6,242 nucleotides of DNA, taken from assembly GCA_029256865.1 (NCBI GenBank), contig JARIEH010000138.1, positions 1 through 6,242 of the forward strand, read 5' to 3'. The DNA is from Psychrobacter sp. (GTDB lineage Bacteria; Pseudomonadota; Gammaproteobacteria; Pseudomonadales; Moraxellaceae). A program made the position numbers and the translations under genes. A model generated the notes under the pieces. The model was given only the letters and a program-made list of their open reading frames with translations, was not told the origin of the DNA and did no database searches. Positions 1 through 5,522 of this stretch are shown piece after piece. Within the stretch, counting starts at the first letter, position 1. Each line of letters opens with the position of its first letter.

Positions 1-68
1 TTTAAGAGTTGTTTAATAAGGAGCGGAAACTCATAAGCTGACGCAGCGCTTTTATAGATATCGGACAT
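1..68 (-). CDS. 5' end of a truncated gene, possibly an acyl-CoA ligase (AMP-binding family)
   Basis: Only the first 22 codons and two further bases are present; the gene leaves the window at its left edge. The start ATG lies at 66-68 on the minus strand. It has a good Shine-Dalgarno site, AAGGAAG, about six bases upstream, which is the main reason for calling it a gene. The peptide begins MSDIYKSAASAYEFPLLIKQ and is followed by two leucines. An N-terminus of the type SAYxxPLLIKxLL reminds me of bacterial fatty-acid--CoA ligases, which activate fatty acids with ATP and CoA. That identification is from memory of the family and rests on very few residues; no catalytic motif is in view. The gene is co-directional with the MFS gene upstream but separated from it by 229 bp, so a separate promoter is likely. 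Confidence 0.6.
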   Translation of the reverse strand, partial: MSDIYKSAASAYEFPLLIKQLL

Positions 69-192
69 TTTTTACTTCCTTGTGGGTCATTGAAAAAAAC
101 ACAGCCATAACATAAGCATTTGCTACCATTTAAAATCGTAATTAGTAGTGTCACGCAAACACACATAGTCCATAGTGTTCATTGATAGTAAG

Positions 193-221
193 AAAAAACC
201 GGCGCCGTGTAAAGCTTACAC
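193..221 (-). terminator. Possible intrinsic terminator of the MFS gene
   Basis: On the minus strand a perfect six-base inverted repeat, GTGTAA-GCT-TTACAC (207-221), is followed by GGCGCCGG and then six T residues (193-198). The T-tract does not directly follow the stem; eight GC-rich bases intervene, so this is not a textbook terminator. The position, about 80 bases after the MFS stop codon, suits 3'-end formation. A further fold at 226-294 lies just upstream in the same transcript. Confidence 0.35.
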
Positions 222-225
222 ACGT

Positions 226-294
226 AAGCATCGCAGGACTCCCTAGATGCAGATAAGGCTTTCACTGATTGCTAATTACTGCTAGTCCATGCTT
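226..294 (-). repeat. Long-range inverted repeat in the MFS 3' UTR
   Basis: On the plus strand, AAGCAT (226-231) and GGACT (236-240) are complementary to ATGCTT (289-294) and AGTCC (284-288). This gives 11 base pairs interrupted by a four-base bulge (CGCA, 232-235). Inside it, GCAG (249-252) can pair with CTGC (279-282). A competing pairing exists between AGATAAG (251-257) and CTTATCT (292-298), which overlaps the MFS stop codon. Whether the RNA actually folds this way is inference. Confidence 0.4.
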
Positions 295-297
295 ATC

Positions 298-1497
298 TTA
301 GGCGAGACGCACTTCCCTTTTAACCATACCAAAGCTTGCCACCAGTAATGCCAATATCTGCACGAATAATAACAGCCAAACTGTGAGCTGCCAGTCACCA
401 CGCGCATAGGCAATTCCGCACAGCCACGCCCCCATTGTACCGCCTGCATAATAAGCCATGTAATATAGCCCAGACGCCAACGACCGTCCCTTTTTAACAT
501 TGACAGCGATATAGCTGATGGTCGCTGCTTGGGTAATAAAAACACCCGATGACATGATGATAAGGCCAGTAATGACACCCCAAAGCGGCGTGACTAATGT
601 CAAAAGAACCCCTATCGTCGAGAGCACAACCGCTACTCGCACGATACGTGCTGCCCCAAACTTACGTAGCAGCGAGGTTGATAAAGGGGTGATTGCCACT
701 CCAATGAGATACACCGCAAAAATATTAGCCAATTGCCCAGTGCTGAGCTCGTATGGAGTTTCGGCAAGATGTAAATTAATAAAAGTAAAACAGCCCACTA
801 AAGAAAACAACACACAGGCACCCAGCAAGCAGGCGGTCACCACATAACGATTGGTCAGATGATCACCAAGCGTCTGTATCGCTGAGCGAAAGTTTGGATT
901 GGCGTCAAAGCAGCGTGATGATGGCAACATCTTCCCCACCCATAATGCCCCTATTAGTGTCAGTGCTGCCATCACATAATACCCGTGACGCCACCCAATA
1001 AACTCGTGTAAGTGGCCGAGCAAAAATCGCCCCATGAAACCACCCAATACAGAGCCTGAGACATAAAACGACGTTAACTCTGCAACGGCTCGTCCCTCAA
1101 ACTCCTCACCAATATAAGCAATGGTCACCACCGTAATACCAGGCACAGAAAGTCCCTGCATAAAACGCCATAACCCGAGCCAACCTATAGTAGGGCTTTG
1201 AGCGATGAGCGCAGTGGGTATGGCTAAAAATAATAACGCACCAACAATAAAAGACTTGCGACCGATAGCATCCGAAAGCATGCCCAAAAATGGCGACATG
1301 ATGGCAATCGCCATCACTGTGGCACCAACCACCATACCTGCTTGCACCTCGGTTGCAGAAAAATCCACCATCAGTACAGGTAGTAACGCTTGCACAGCAT
1401 ATACTTGCAAAAAAGCAAACATGCCTATCAAACCAATGGTGAGCTTTAAAACCCAAGAAGGTGACTGACTTTGAGGAATAGATAAAGGTAATGACAT
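298..1497 (-). CDS. MFS transporter, YnfM-like (putative efflux permease)
   Basis: This is a 399-residue major facilitator superfamily protein of normal length, with about 12 hydrophobic segments in two halves of six separated by a polar stretch near residues 192-215. The loop after TM2 carries MFS motif A (GMLSDAIGRK, residues 72-81). A motif-B-like RFMQG follows at 111-115, and a glycine-rich TM5 segment (SGSVLGGFMGR, 147-157) matches the pattern of E. coli YnfM and related drug:H+ antiporter-like proteins. It should be a proton-coupled inner-membrane transporter. The substrate cannot be told from sequence; efflux of small molecules is the family's usual guess. The ATG at 1495-1497 has a GGTGGG Shine-Dalgarno-like site about seven bases upstream. 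The strong terminator of the DASS gene lies between the two genes, so the MFS gene is probably transcribed from its own promoter within 1498-1553. The gene looks intact. Confidence 0.9.
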   Translation of the reverse strand: MSLPLSIPQSQSPSWVLKLTIGLIGMFAFLQVYAVQALLPVLMVDFSATEVQAGMVVGATVMAIAIMSPFLGMLSDAIGRKSFIVGALLFLAIPTALIAQSPTIGWLGLWRFMQGLSVPGITVVTIAYIGEEFEGRAVAELTSFYVSGSVLGGFMGRFLLGHLHEFIGWRHGYYVMAALTLIGALWVGKMLPSSRCFDANPNFRSAIQTLGDHLTNRYVVTACLLGACVLFSLVGCFTFINLHLAETPYELSTGQLANIFAVYLIGVAITPLSTSLLRKFGAARIVRVAVVLSTIGVLLTLVTPLWGVITGLIIMSSGVFITQAATISYIAVNVKKGRSLASGLYYMAYYAGGTMGAWLCGIAYARGDWQLTVWLLLFVQILALLVASFGMVKREVRLA

Positions 1498-1553
1498 GAC
1501 TGACCCACCATGTGGATGTGGCTAAACATTATTATATGAAATAGAGGCTATAC

Positions 1554-1591
1554 AAAAAAACCGATATCTGACTATGACACAGACATCGGTT
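1554..1591 (-). terminator. Strong intrinsic terminator of the DASS transporter gene
   Basis: Read on the minus strand, the arms at 1580-1591 and 1559-1570 form a 12-bp stem with one G-U pair and a nine-base loop. Seven T residues (plus-strand A at 1554-1560) give the U-tract, of which two pair at the base of the stem. It begins about 20 bases after the transporter stop codon and insulates the MFS gene downstream. Confidence 0.85.
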
Positions 1592-1611
1592 ATTTGAGAG
1601 TTAATTATTAT

Positions 1612-3033
1612 CTAAATGAGGAAGAAATACGCCCATAATCCAACCACAAACGTCGCAATGATATTCAATATCACCCCAATACGCACCATCTCTGATTGCT
1701 TAATCAAACCAGTACCAAACACAATCGCATTTGGCGGGGTAGCAACAGGGAGCATAAAGGCACAAGAAGCGCCAATACCAATGATCAATACCAAGACTTC
1801 ATGAGGTAACCCCATTTGTTCAGCAATAGCGGCGAACACTGGCACCAATAATGCCGCAGATGCTGTGTTAGAGGCAAACTCTGTCAAAAAGATAATGAAT
1901 GCCGATACTGCGATCATGACCACGATAATCGGTGCAGCAGATAACGCATTGGCGACCGTCTCACCGAGCACCAAAGAAGCACCTGATACTTTTAACACTG
2001 TCGATAGTGCGATACCACCACCGAATAACATGAGCACGCCCCAGTCAGTGTTATCTGAAACCTCCTTCCATGACACCAGTCCCAGACTGACCACCGCAGC
2101 TGCCGCAGACAATGCAATCACCGCATCGGTATCAGTAATATCAAGTGCTGCGCCAATCTTTTTGGAAAATATCCAGCTCAACGCCGTTATTATAAAAACG
2201 ATAATAGTTACTACACGTGGCTTGTTCCAAGGAATGGGTGCTTCAGATGAAACAGTCACTTTACGATTAAGCTTCGGCTTTAGTACAAAGTACATCGCCC
2301 CTAATAATACTGGTAAGAGTACCAACATCATGGGTACACCAAACTTCATCCAATCGACAAAGGCGATATCCAGCGCTTTTGCCGCGATCGCATTGGGCGG
2401 TGAACCAACAATGGTACCCAAGCCACCTAAGCTTGCCGAGTACGCAATACCTAATAGTACAAACACAAAAGTACCACGATCTTTTTCACGATCAACTTGC
2501 GTTAAAATCCCAAGCGCCAACGGCAACATCATCGCAGCGGTAGCAGTATTCGATATCCACATGGATAAAAACGCAGTCACACCAAATATCAAAAACACTG
2601 CCGTGCTTAGCTTTCCGCCTGACATTGACAGGATTTTTAGGGCAATCTTTCTATCCAATTGCTGCACATGCAAAGCGGCTGCTAACGCAAAACCACCGAA
2701 GAACAAATAGATAGTGGGACTGGCAAAGCTCTGTAAACCAATATTGGCATCAAAATCTGGAATACCAATCAGCGCACCCACGACGACAACTAAAATCGCT
2801 GTAATTGTGACGTGTATGGCCTCAGTTAGCCACAATGCGCCAATAAAAAACAGCATTGCAAGGCCTTTATTGGCATTAATATCGAATGGTAATAGGTTAT
2901 AAATGACCATACTGATGATCGCAGCGATTACGACTACTATCAGTCCTTTACCCGTACCCTTTGGGAAAGTATCGGTAAATAAATACTCGTTACCATCTGT
3001 AGGAAGATGGCTGTCTAACTTTTTTTCTGACAT
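1612..3033 (-). CDS. DASS/SLC13 family sodium:dicarboxylate-type symporter
   Basis: This is a 473-residue inner-membrane protein of the divalent anion:Na+ symporter family (SLC13, VcINDY/SdcS type; VcINDY is of similar length). Both halves of the inverted repeat carry the hallmark Ser-Asn-Thr motif: SNTATAAMMLP at 161-171 and SNTASAALLVP at 388-398. The paired downstream loops are GSPPNAIA at 210-217 and ATPPNAIVFG at 431-440. In VcINDY the two SNT motifs bind substrate carboxylates and lie by the sodium sites. These features predict Na+-driven uptake of C4-dicarboxylates such as succinate, fumarate or malate; sulfate or citrate relatives cannot be excluded. A soluble N-terminal tail of about 28 residues precedes the first hydrophobic segment. 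The ATG at 3031-3033 has AAGGA about seven bases upstream. No regulator or two-component system sits beside it, but its upstream region holds several short repeats. The gene appears complete, with a TAG stop. Confidence 0.93.
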   Translation of the reverse strand: MSEKKLDSHLPTDGNEYLFTDTFPKGTGKGLIVVVIAAIISMVIYNLLPFDINANKGLAMLFFIGALWLTEAIHVTITAILVVVVGALIGIPDFDANIGLQSFASPTIYLFFGGFALAAALHVQQLDRKIALKILSMSGGKLSTAVFLIFGVTAFLSMWISNTATAAMMLPLALGILTQVDREKDRGTFVFVLLGIAYSASLGGLGTIVGSPPNAIAAKALDIAFVDWMKFGVPMMLVLLPVLLGAMYFVLKPKLNRKVTVSSEAPIPWNKPRVVTIIVFIITALSWIFSKKIGAALDITDTDAVIALSAAAAVVSLGLVSWKEVSDNTDWGVLMLFGGGIALSTVLKVSGASLVLGETVANALSAAPIIVVMIAVSAFIIFLTEFASNTASAALLVPVFAAIAEQMGLPHEVLVLIIGIGASCAFMLPVATPPNAIVFGTGLIKQSEMVRIGVILNIIATFVVGLWAYFFLI

Positions 3034-3102
3034 AAAATGTCCTTATTGCAGCAGCTCGGAATAGTATTAAAAATTAAAAAATTGGATAAATCAAAATAAA
3101 AC

Positions 3103-3117
3103 GCAATGACACATTGC
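3103..3117. repeat. Perfect inverted repeat in the DASS gene leader
   Basis: GCAATG-ACA-CATTGC is a perfect six-base inverted repeat with a three-base centre, about 70 bases upstream of the DASS start codon. It has the form of a dimeric-regulator operator or a small RNA hairpin. No long T-tract follows it on either strand, so it is not a terminator. Its function is unknown. Confidence 0.35.
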
Positions 3118-3136
3118 TGCATCAATGATATCTGAG

Positions 3137-3169
3137 TTACACCTTATGTACACTGTATTTACACACCGT
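3137..3169. repeat. Three TACAC direct repeats at exact 11-bp spacing
   Basis: TACAC occurs at 3138-3142, 3149-3153 and 3160-3164; the first and third are preceded by T (TTACAC) and the middle one by G. The exact 11-bp period places them on one face of the DNA helix, as expected for tandem binding of a regulator. They lie about 105-130 bp upstream of the DASS start and about 165-190 bp upstream of the small plus-strand gene. Regulatory function is inferred. Confidence 0.35.
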
Positions 3170-3243
3170 CACTAAACTCGCCCACTCTAACCCTGTACAA
3201 ATAATAATCACTATTACATACTTAAGAGGTAATTAAATCATTG

Positions 3244-3281
3244 TTAATCGTTCATTCAATTTTTTAATCACTCGCTCAATT
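3244..3281. repeat. Imperfect tandem repeat, 20-bp period, upstream of the small acidic-protein gene
   Basis: Two 18-base units, 3244-3261 and 3264-3281, share TTAATC at one end and TCAATT at the other, with 14 of 18 positions identical (TTAATCnnTCnnTCAATT). The period of 20 bp is about two helical turns. The array ends 45 bp before the ATG of the small plus-strand gene, where promoter elements or an operator would be expected. A weak promoter-like pair, TTGTTA (3241-3246) and TTTAAT (3263-3268), overlaps it. Confidence 0.45.
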
Positions 3282-3326
3282 AATATCTGGTGACAGTAAT
3301 CTGATAACGATAAACGGGAGTGTGTT

Positions 3327-3494
3327 ATGCCACGTAATAAAGTCGACCCCACTACTAAAATGGCGCCAACAGACATCAATCAAGACGACCTTGCCAAAGA
3401 GGATCAACAGCGTACTGATGGTTGTGCACTTGATATGATGCAAGGCCTACACGAGCATGAAGATCACAGTGAAGATGAGAATGAAGAAAAATAA
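3327..3494 (+). CDS. Small, very acidic hypothetical protein (55 residues)
   Basis: I do not recognise this protein. Reading ATG (3327-3329) to TAA (3492-3494) gives 55 residues. It has a clear Shine-Dalgarno site, GGGAG, six bases upstream of the ATG, which supports real translation. The composition is extreme: 16 Asp/Glu against 6 Lys/Arg, no aromatic residues at all and no membrane segment, so it is likely a soluble, probably disordered cytoplasmic protein. A single Cys sits at residue 33. The C-terminal 15 residues are almost all charged and contain a His/acidic cluster, LHEHEDH (41-47), that could bind metal; this is speculation. It stands alone on the plus strand between two minus-strand genes, preceded by a 20-bp-period tandem repeat and followed by a likely terminator. 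A chance ORF is possible, but the RBS and the flanking signals argue against it. Confidence 0.65.
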   Translation: MPRNKVDPTTKMAPTDINQDDLAKEDQQRTDGCALDMMQGLHEHEDHSEDENEEK

Positions 3495-3547
3495 AATCTC
3501 ATGGATGTTTTTGCTCTATCGATAAAACCTCTGTTACCAATAAATCC

Positions 3548-3585
3548 AAAGGCGCTTGTCTATCTATTTGATGAGCGCTTTTTTT
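3548..3585 (+). terminator. Likely terminator of the small acidic-protein gene, overlapping the DUF1275 3' end
   Basis: AAAGGCGC (3548-3555) pairs with GCGCTTTT (3575-3582): four GC pairs, one G-U and three A-T, with a 19-base loop. A run of seven T residues (3579-3585) closes the stem and continues past it. It lies about 55 bases after the plus-strand stop codon. The loop contains the stop codon of the convergent DUF1275 gene. The long loop makes this a moderate call. Confidence 0.45.
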
Positions 3586-4261
3586 GGTTTGGCTGTCGTA
3601 CTTCAGGTAAGTTATCTGAGACATAGTTATAAACAAACGCTGCGATGAGCACAATAGCAATAGGCAAAAGAAAAGCACCATAACCTACTCTGGCATATAA
3701 AAATGCCCCCGCAACGCCACCACCGCAGAAGCAATACCAAATAATGGCTTGAAAGCCTAGCGTAGGCTTACTAATAGAACGTCCTGCTAGCCAGTTGCCA
3801 ATTGCTGCCCCCATATCTGATGTCAACCCTGTCAAATGGGTGGTGCGAATGACTGCGCCACTATAAGTGGCAACCATAGCATTTTGCAATCCGCACGCCA
3901 TTGCAGCGGCTAATTGCCCCAAATAATCATGCTGTTGATATAACAGATAACTGGTAAGCAGCAGTGCGGCCTCGATATATAGTGCACGCCCATAGCTCCT
4001 ACCTAACTTCAATGAAGTCTGTCCAATCACAAACCCACTCAGTATCGCGCCTGCCAAAAACGATAATAAGGCAGCGCCGATGAAAAATATACTGCTGATG
4101 TCAAAGTATGCAAGGGCAGCAGCAAACAAACTCACGTTTCCAGTGACATGGGATACGGACAATCTGGTAAAGCCCATCAAAGCCGCTGTATTAACACAGC
4201 CAGCACTGAATGCCAATACCGCCCCGCCCCAAAATATCCATCTTGGAAGTCTGGTTATCAT
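3560..4261 (-). CDS. YoaK/DUF1275 family integral membrane protein
   Basis: This 233-residue protein has about six hydrophobic segments and the family landmarks of DUF1275 (YoaK). SHVTGN lies at residues 37-42, just after an N-terminal GCVNT segment (21-25). ACGLQNA (122-128) and RTTHLTG (139-145) repeat the pattern in the second half. The function of the family is not established; a transport role is often supposed, and the internal repeat of an (S/T)HxTG motif fits that. I choose the ATG at 4259-4261 because AGGTGG lies five bases upstream; a GTG three codons earlier (4268-4270) has a poorer site. The tail from about residue 219 is polar and basic (QKKR). The gene follows fabI on the same strand, but the fabI terminator separates them, so it is probably its own transcription unit. 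It appears complete. Confidence 0.9.
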   Translation of the reverse strand: MITRLPRWIFWGGAVLAFSAGCVNTAALMGFTRLSVSHVTGNVSLFAAALAYFDISSIFFIGAALLSFLAGAILSGFVIGQTSLKLGRSYGRALYIEAALLLTSYLLYQQHDYLGQLAAAMACGLQNAMVATYSGAVIRTTHLTGLTSDMGAAIGNWLAGRSISKPTLGFQAIIWYCFCGGGVAGAFLYARVGYGAFLLPIAIVLIAAFVYNYVSDNLPEVRQPNQKKRSSNR

Positions 4262-4305
4262 ATTTACCACCTAAGCCTAAAAGCTTGTGATCAAAAAAAG
4301 CCCAT

Positions 4306-4311
4306 AGTATA
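4306..4311 (-). promoter_or_regulatory. Possible -10 element of the DUF1275 gene
   Basis: TATACT on the minus strand (five of six consensus bases) lies 44 bases upstream of the chosen start codon. The matching -35 position (about 4329-4334) falls inside the fabI terminator hairpin and does not resemble TTGACA, so the call is weak. Confidence 0.3.
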
Positions 4312-4314
4312 ACC

Positions 4315-4340
4315 AAAAAAGACAGCCTTTTGGCTGTCTT
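4315..4340 (-). terminator. Intrinsic terminator of fabI
   Basis: On the minus strand a perfect nine-base stem built on GACAGCC and GGCTGTC (4332-4338 and 4321-4327, plus two flanking A-T pairs) encloses a four-base AAAA loop. Six T residues follow (plus-strand A at 4315-4320). It starts about 50 bases after the fabI stop codon. In the opposite direction only two T residues follow the core stem, so it acts chiefly on the minus strand. Confidence 0.85.
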
Positions 4341-4392
4341 CGTTATCTTTCAAGTCATGCTATTTATAATCAGAACCTATAATGGCACATTA

Positions 4393-5199
4393 TTACTTTG
4401 ATTCATCAAGCATCATTAACTGCTCACTAATAGCGACCGTATTGAAACCGGCATCAACGAACATAATCTCACCAGTAATACCAGAAGCCCATGGTGATAA
4501 TAAGAACAATGCTGCATTACCTACTTCTGTCTGGGTGATATTGCGCTGTAGGGGTGCTATTTTTTCGCTGATATCCAGCATTTTACGGAATGATTTAATA
4601 CCACTTGCGGCAAGCGTACGGATAGGACCAGCTGAAATGGCATTCACACGAATACCTTCGCCGCCCAATGAGGTCGCTAAATAACGCACGCTGGCTTCTA
4701 AGCTGGCTTTGGCCATGCCCATGACATTATAGTTGGGCAATACTGAAATACTGCCTTCATAAGTCAACGTCAGCATAGAACCATGACGCATAGCAAGCAG
4801 CTCGCGCGCTGCTTTGGCCAATGCCACAAAGCTATAGCTAGAGATATCATGGGCAATGTGACTGCCTTCGCGGGTCGTCGCACTGGTAAAGTCACCATCA
4901 AGCTGATCCATCGGTGCAAAACCAATCGCATGTACAACACCATCGATACCATCACCCCAATGCTTACTGACTTGCTCAAAGCAAGCAGCGATAGAATCAT
5001 CAGATGCGACGTCGCATTCAAGCACAAGATCCGCATCAAACTGCTCAGCTGCCATATCGACGCGCTTTTTAATTTTATCATTTGGATACGTTAGGATTAA
5101 AGATGCTCCTTCGCGATGCAGCGCTTCGGCAATGGCCCATGCGATAGAGAGTTTGCTGGCGATGCCGGTGACGACAAAGCGTTGTCCTTGCAGTAGCAT
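4393..5199 (-). CDS. fabI: Enoyl-[acyl-carrier-protein] reductase (NADH), FabI
   Basis: This 268-residue short-chain dehydrogenase-like enzyme catalyses the last, NADH-dependent reduction of trans-2-enoyl-ACP in each cycle of type II fatty-acid elongation in the cytoplasm. It matches E. coli FabI closely along its length. The nucleotide-binding segment is [10 protein letters not shown] (11-20), and the catalytic residues are Tyr147, Tyr157 and Lys164 within TYEGS and [12 protein letters not shown]. The conserved [16 protein letters not shown] stretch lies at 187-202. Positions that when mutated give triclosan resistance in E. coli (Gly93, Met159, Phe203) are unaltered here (Gly93, Met160, Phe204), which predicts a drug-sensitive enzyme; this is inference. 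The ATG at 5197-5199 is chosen because AAGGAA lies five bases upstream and the protein then starts as the family does. An in-frame ATG at 5299-5301 would overlap the likely promoter. The gene is divergent from folE and has its own terminator. Confidence 0.97.
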   Translation of the reverse strand: MLLQGQRFVVTGIASKLSIAWAIAEALHREGASLILTYPNDKIKKRVDMAAEQFDADLVLECDVASDDSIAACFEQVSKHWGDGIDGVVHAIGFAPMDQLDGDFTSATTREGSHIAHDISSYSFVALAKAARELLAMRHGSMLTLTYEGSISVLPNYNVMGMAKASLEASVRYLATSLGGEGIRVNAISAGPIRTLAASGIKSFRKMLDISEKIAPLQRNITQTEVGNAALFLLSPWASGITGEIMFVDAGFNTVAISEQLMMLDESK

Positions 5200-5292
5200 A
5201 ATATTTCCTTGTTGACCGATCGGATGCATGCGAAATACATTCGAGATGATAAGTAAACACTGCTCAATGGCAGCAAAATAATCAGATGGTTT

Positions 5293-5298
5293 ATTATA
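5293..5298 (-). promoter_or_regulatory. fabI: Candidate fabI promoter (-10 element)
   Basis: A perfect TATAAT on the minus strand lies 93 bases upstream of the fabI start codon. No good TTGACA is found at the usual spacing; the region upstream is AT-rich (TGTTTA 16 bases away). The implied leader is about 85-90 bases. It also shows that the longer in-frame reading from 5301 is not the real protein start. Confidence 0.5.
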
Positions 5299-5362
5299 CA
5301 CGAATCAAATTAAGTAAACAGTCGTAAACTAATACCATTTTAAAGCGTTTTTAGGACAGTTC

Positions 5363-5398
5363 TAGCACTATGCTAAATATTCAACATTAGGCTTAGCA
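5363..5398. repeat. Clustered TAGCA/TGCTA inverted repeats between fabI and folE
   Basis: TAGCA (5363-5367) and TGCTA (5371-5375) form a perfect inverted repeat with a three-base centre. TGCTAA (5371-5376) is again complementary to TTAGCA (5393-5398). The heptamer TGCTAAA recurs at 5456-5462. The cluster sits just upstream of a TATAAT on the folE strand. It could be an operator, but short AT-rich motifs recur by chance. Confidence 0.3.
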
Positions 5399-5422
5399 GT
5401 ATTAAACTGAGTAAATTTCAAG

Positions 5423-5428
5423 TATAAT
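5423..5428 (+). promoter_or_regulatory. folE: Candidate folE promoter (-10 element)
   Basis: A perfect TATAAT on the plus strand lies 95-100 bases upstream of the first folE ATG. The -35 position shows no TTGACA-like match, so it would depend on an activator or on the -10 alone. Confidence 0.4.
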
Positions 5429-5444
5429 CACAGCCCTTCCCAGC

Positions 5445-5474
5445 TTGCACATTTTTGCTAAAATCCTATATAAC
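5445..5474 (+). promoter_or_regulatory. folE: Alternative folE promoter
   Basis: TTGCAC (5445-5450) is followed after 18 bases by TATAAC (5469-5474), five of six -10 consensus bases. It is closer to the gene than the TATAAT at 5423 and has at least a partial -35. Sequence alone does not decide between the two. Confidence 0.35.
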
Positions 5475-5522
5475 TTTTGTTTATAACTGAGGATTTAGCG
5501 TTAAGCTATACCCACATTTTGG

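Larger units (their letters stand above)
69..297. other. Intergenic region: MFS 3' UTR plus leader of the truncated gene
   Basis: I find no convincing ORF in this 229-bp gap between two minus-strand genes. The right part (about 200-297) is rich in inverted repeats and would be the 3' UTR of the MFS gene. The left part is AT-rich and should hold the promoter of the truncated gene. A weak candidate on the minus strand is TTGCGT with TTTTAA 17 bases downstream, around positions 129-157; it is far from consensus and I do not call it separately. Confidence 0.5.
5200..5522. other. Divergent fabI-folE intergenic region
   Basis: This 323-bp gene-free stretch holds leader and promoter sequence for both flanking genes. 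The fabI -10 candidate is at 5293-5298 and folE candidates are at 5423-5428 and 5445-5474. Between them, a set of TGCTA/TAGCA repeats lies at 5363-5398, with another TGCTAAA at 5456-5462. I see no further coding sequence and no RNA gene in it. Confidence 0.6.

Noticed and set aside
201..206. GGCGCC palindrome
   Set aside because: A six-base palindrome is expected by chance; it matters only as the spacer of the possible MFS terminator.
226..294. Degenerate tRNA or riboswitch in the MFS 3' UTR
   Set aside because: The fold has no tRNA arms or CCA end and no riboswitch consensus that I recognise, and it lies after a gene rather than before one.
518..847. Plus-strand open frame within the MFS gene
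   Set aside because: It is antisense to a well-supported transporter, with no independent RBS or recognisable domain.
1865..2710. 281-codon open frame on the plus strand
   Set aside because: It lies wholly antisense to the DASS transporter, which has clear family motifs; its translation is low-complexity and unlike any family I know, as expected of a shadow frame.
4262..4270. GTG start for the DUF1275 protein, three codons earlier
   Set aside because: AGGTGG is spaced correctly for the ATG at 4259-4261 and includes the GTG itself; the GTG has only a weak upstream site.
4783..5094. Overlapping open frames on both strands within fabI
   Set aside because: They are shadows of the fabI coding frame with no family resemblance.
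5200..5301. 34-residue N-terminal extension of FabI from an in-frame ATG at 5299-5301
   Set aside because: The extension has no match to the FabI family, the ATG lacks an RBS and overlaps a perfect -10 element, while ATG 5197-5199 has a good RBS and a normal FabI N-terminus.
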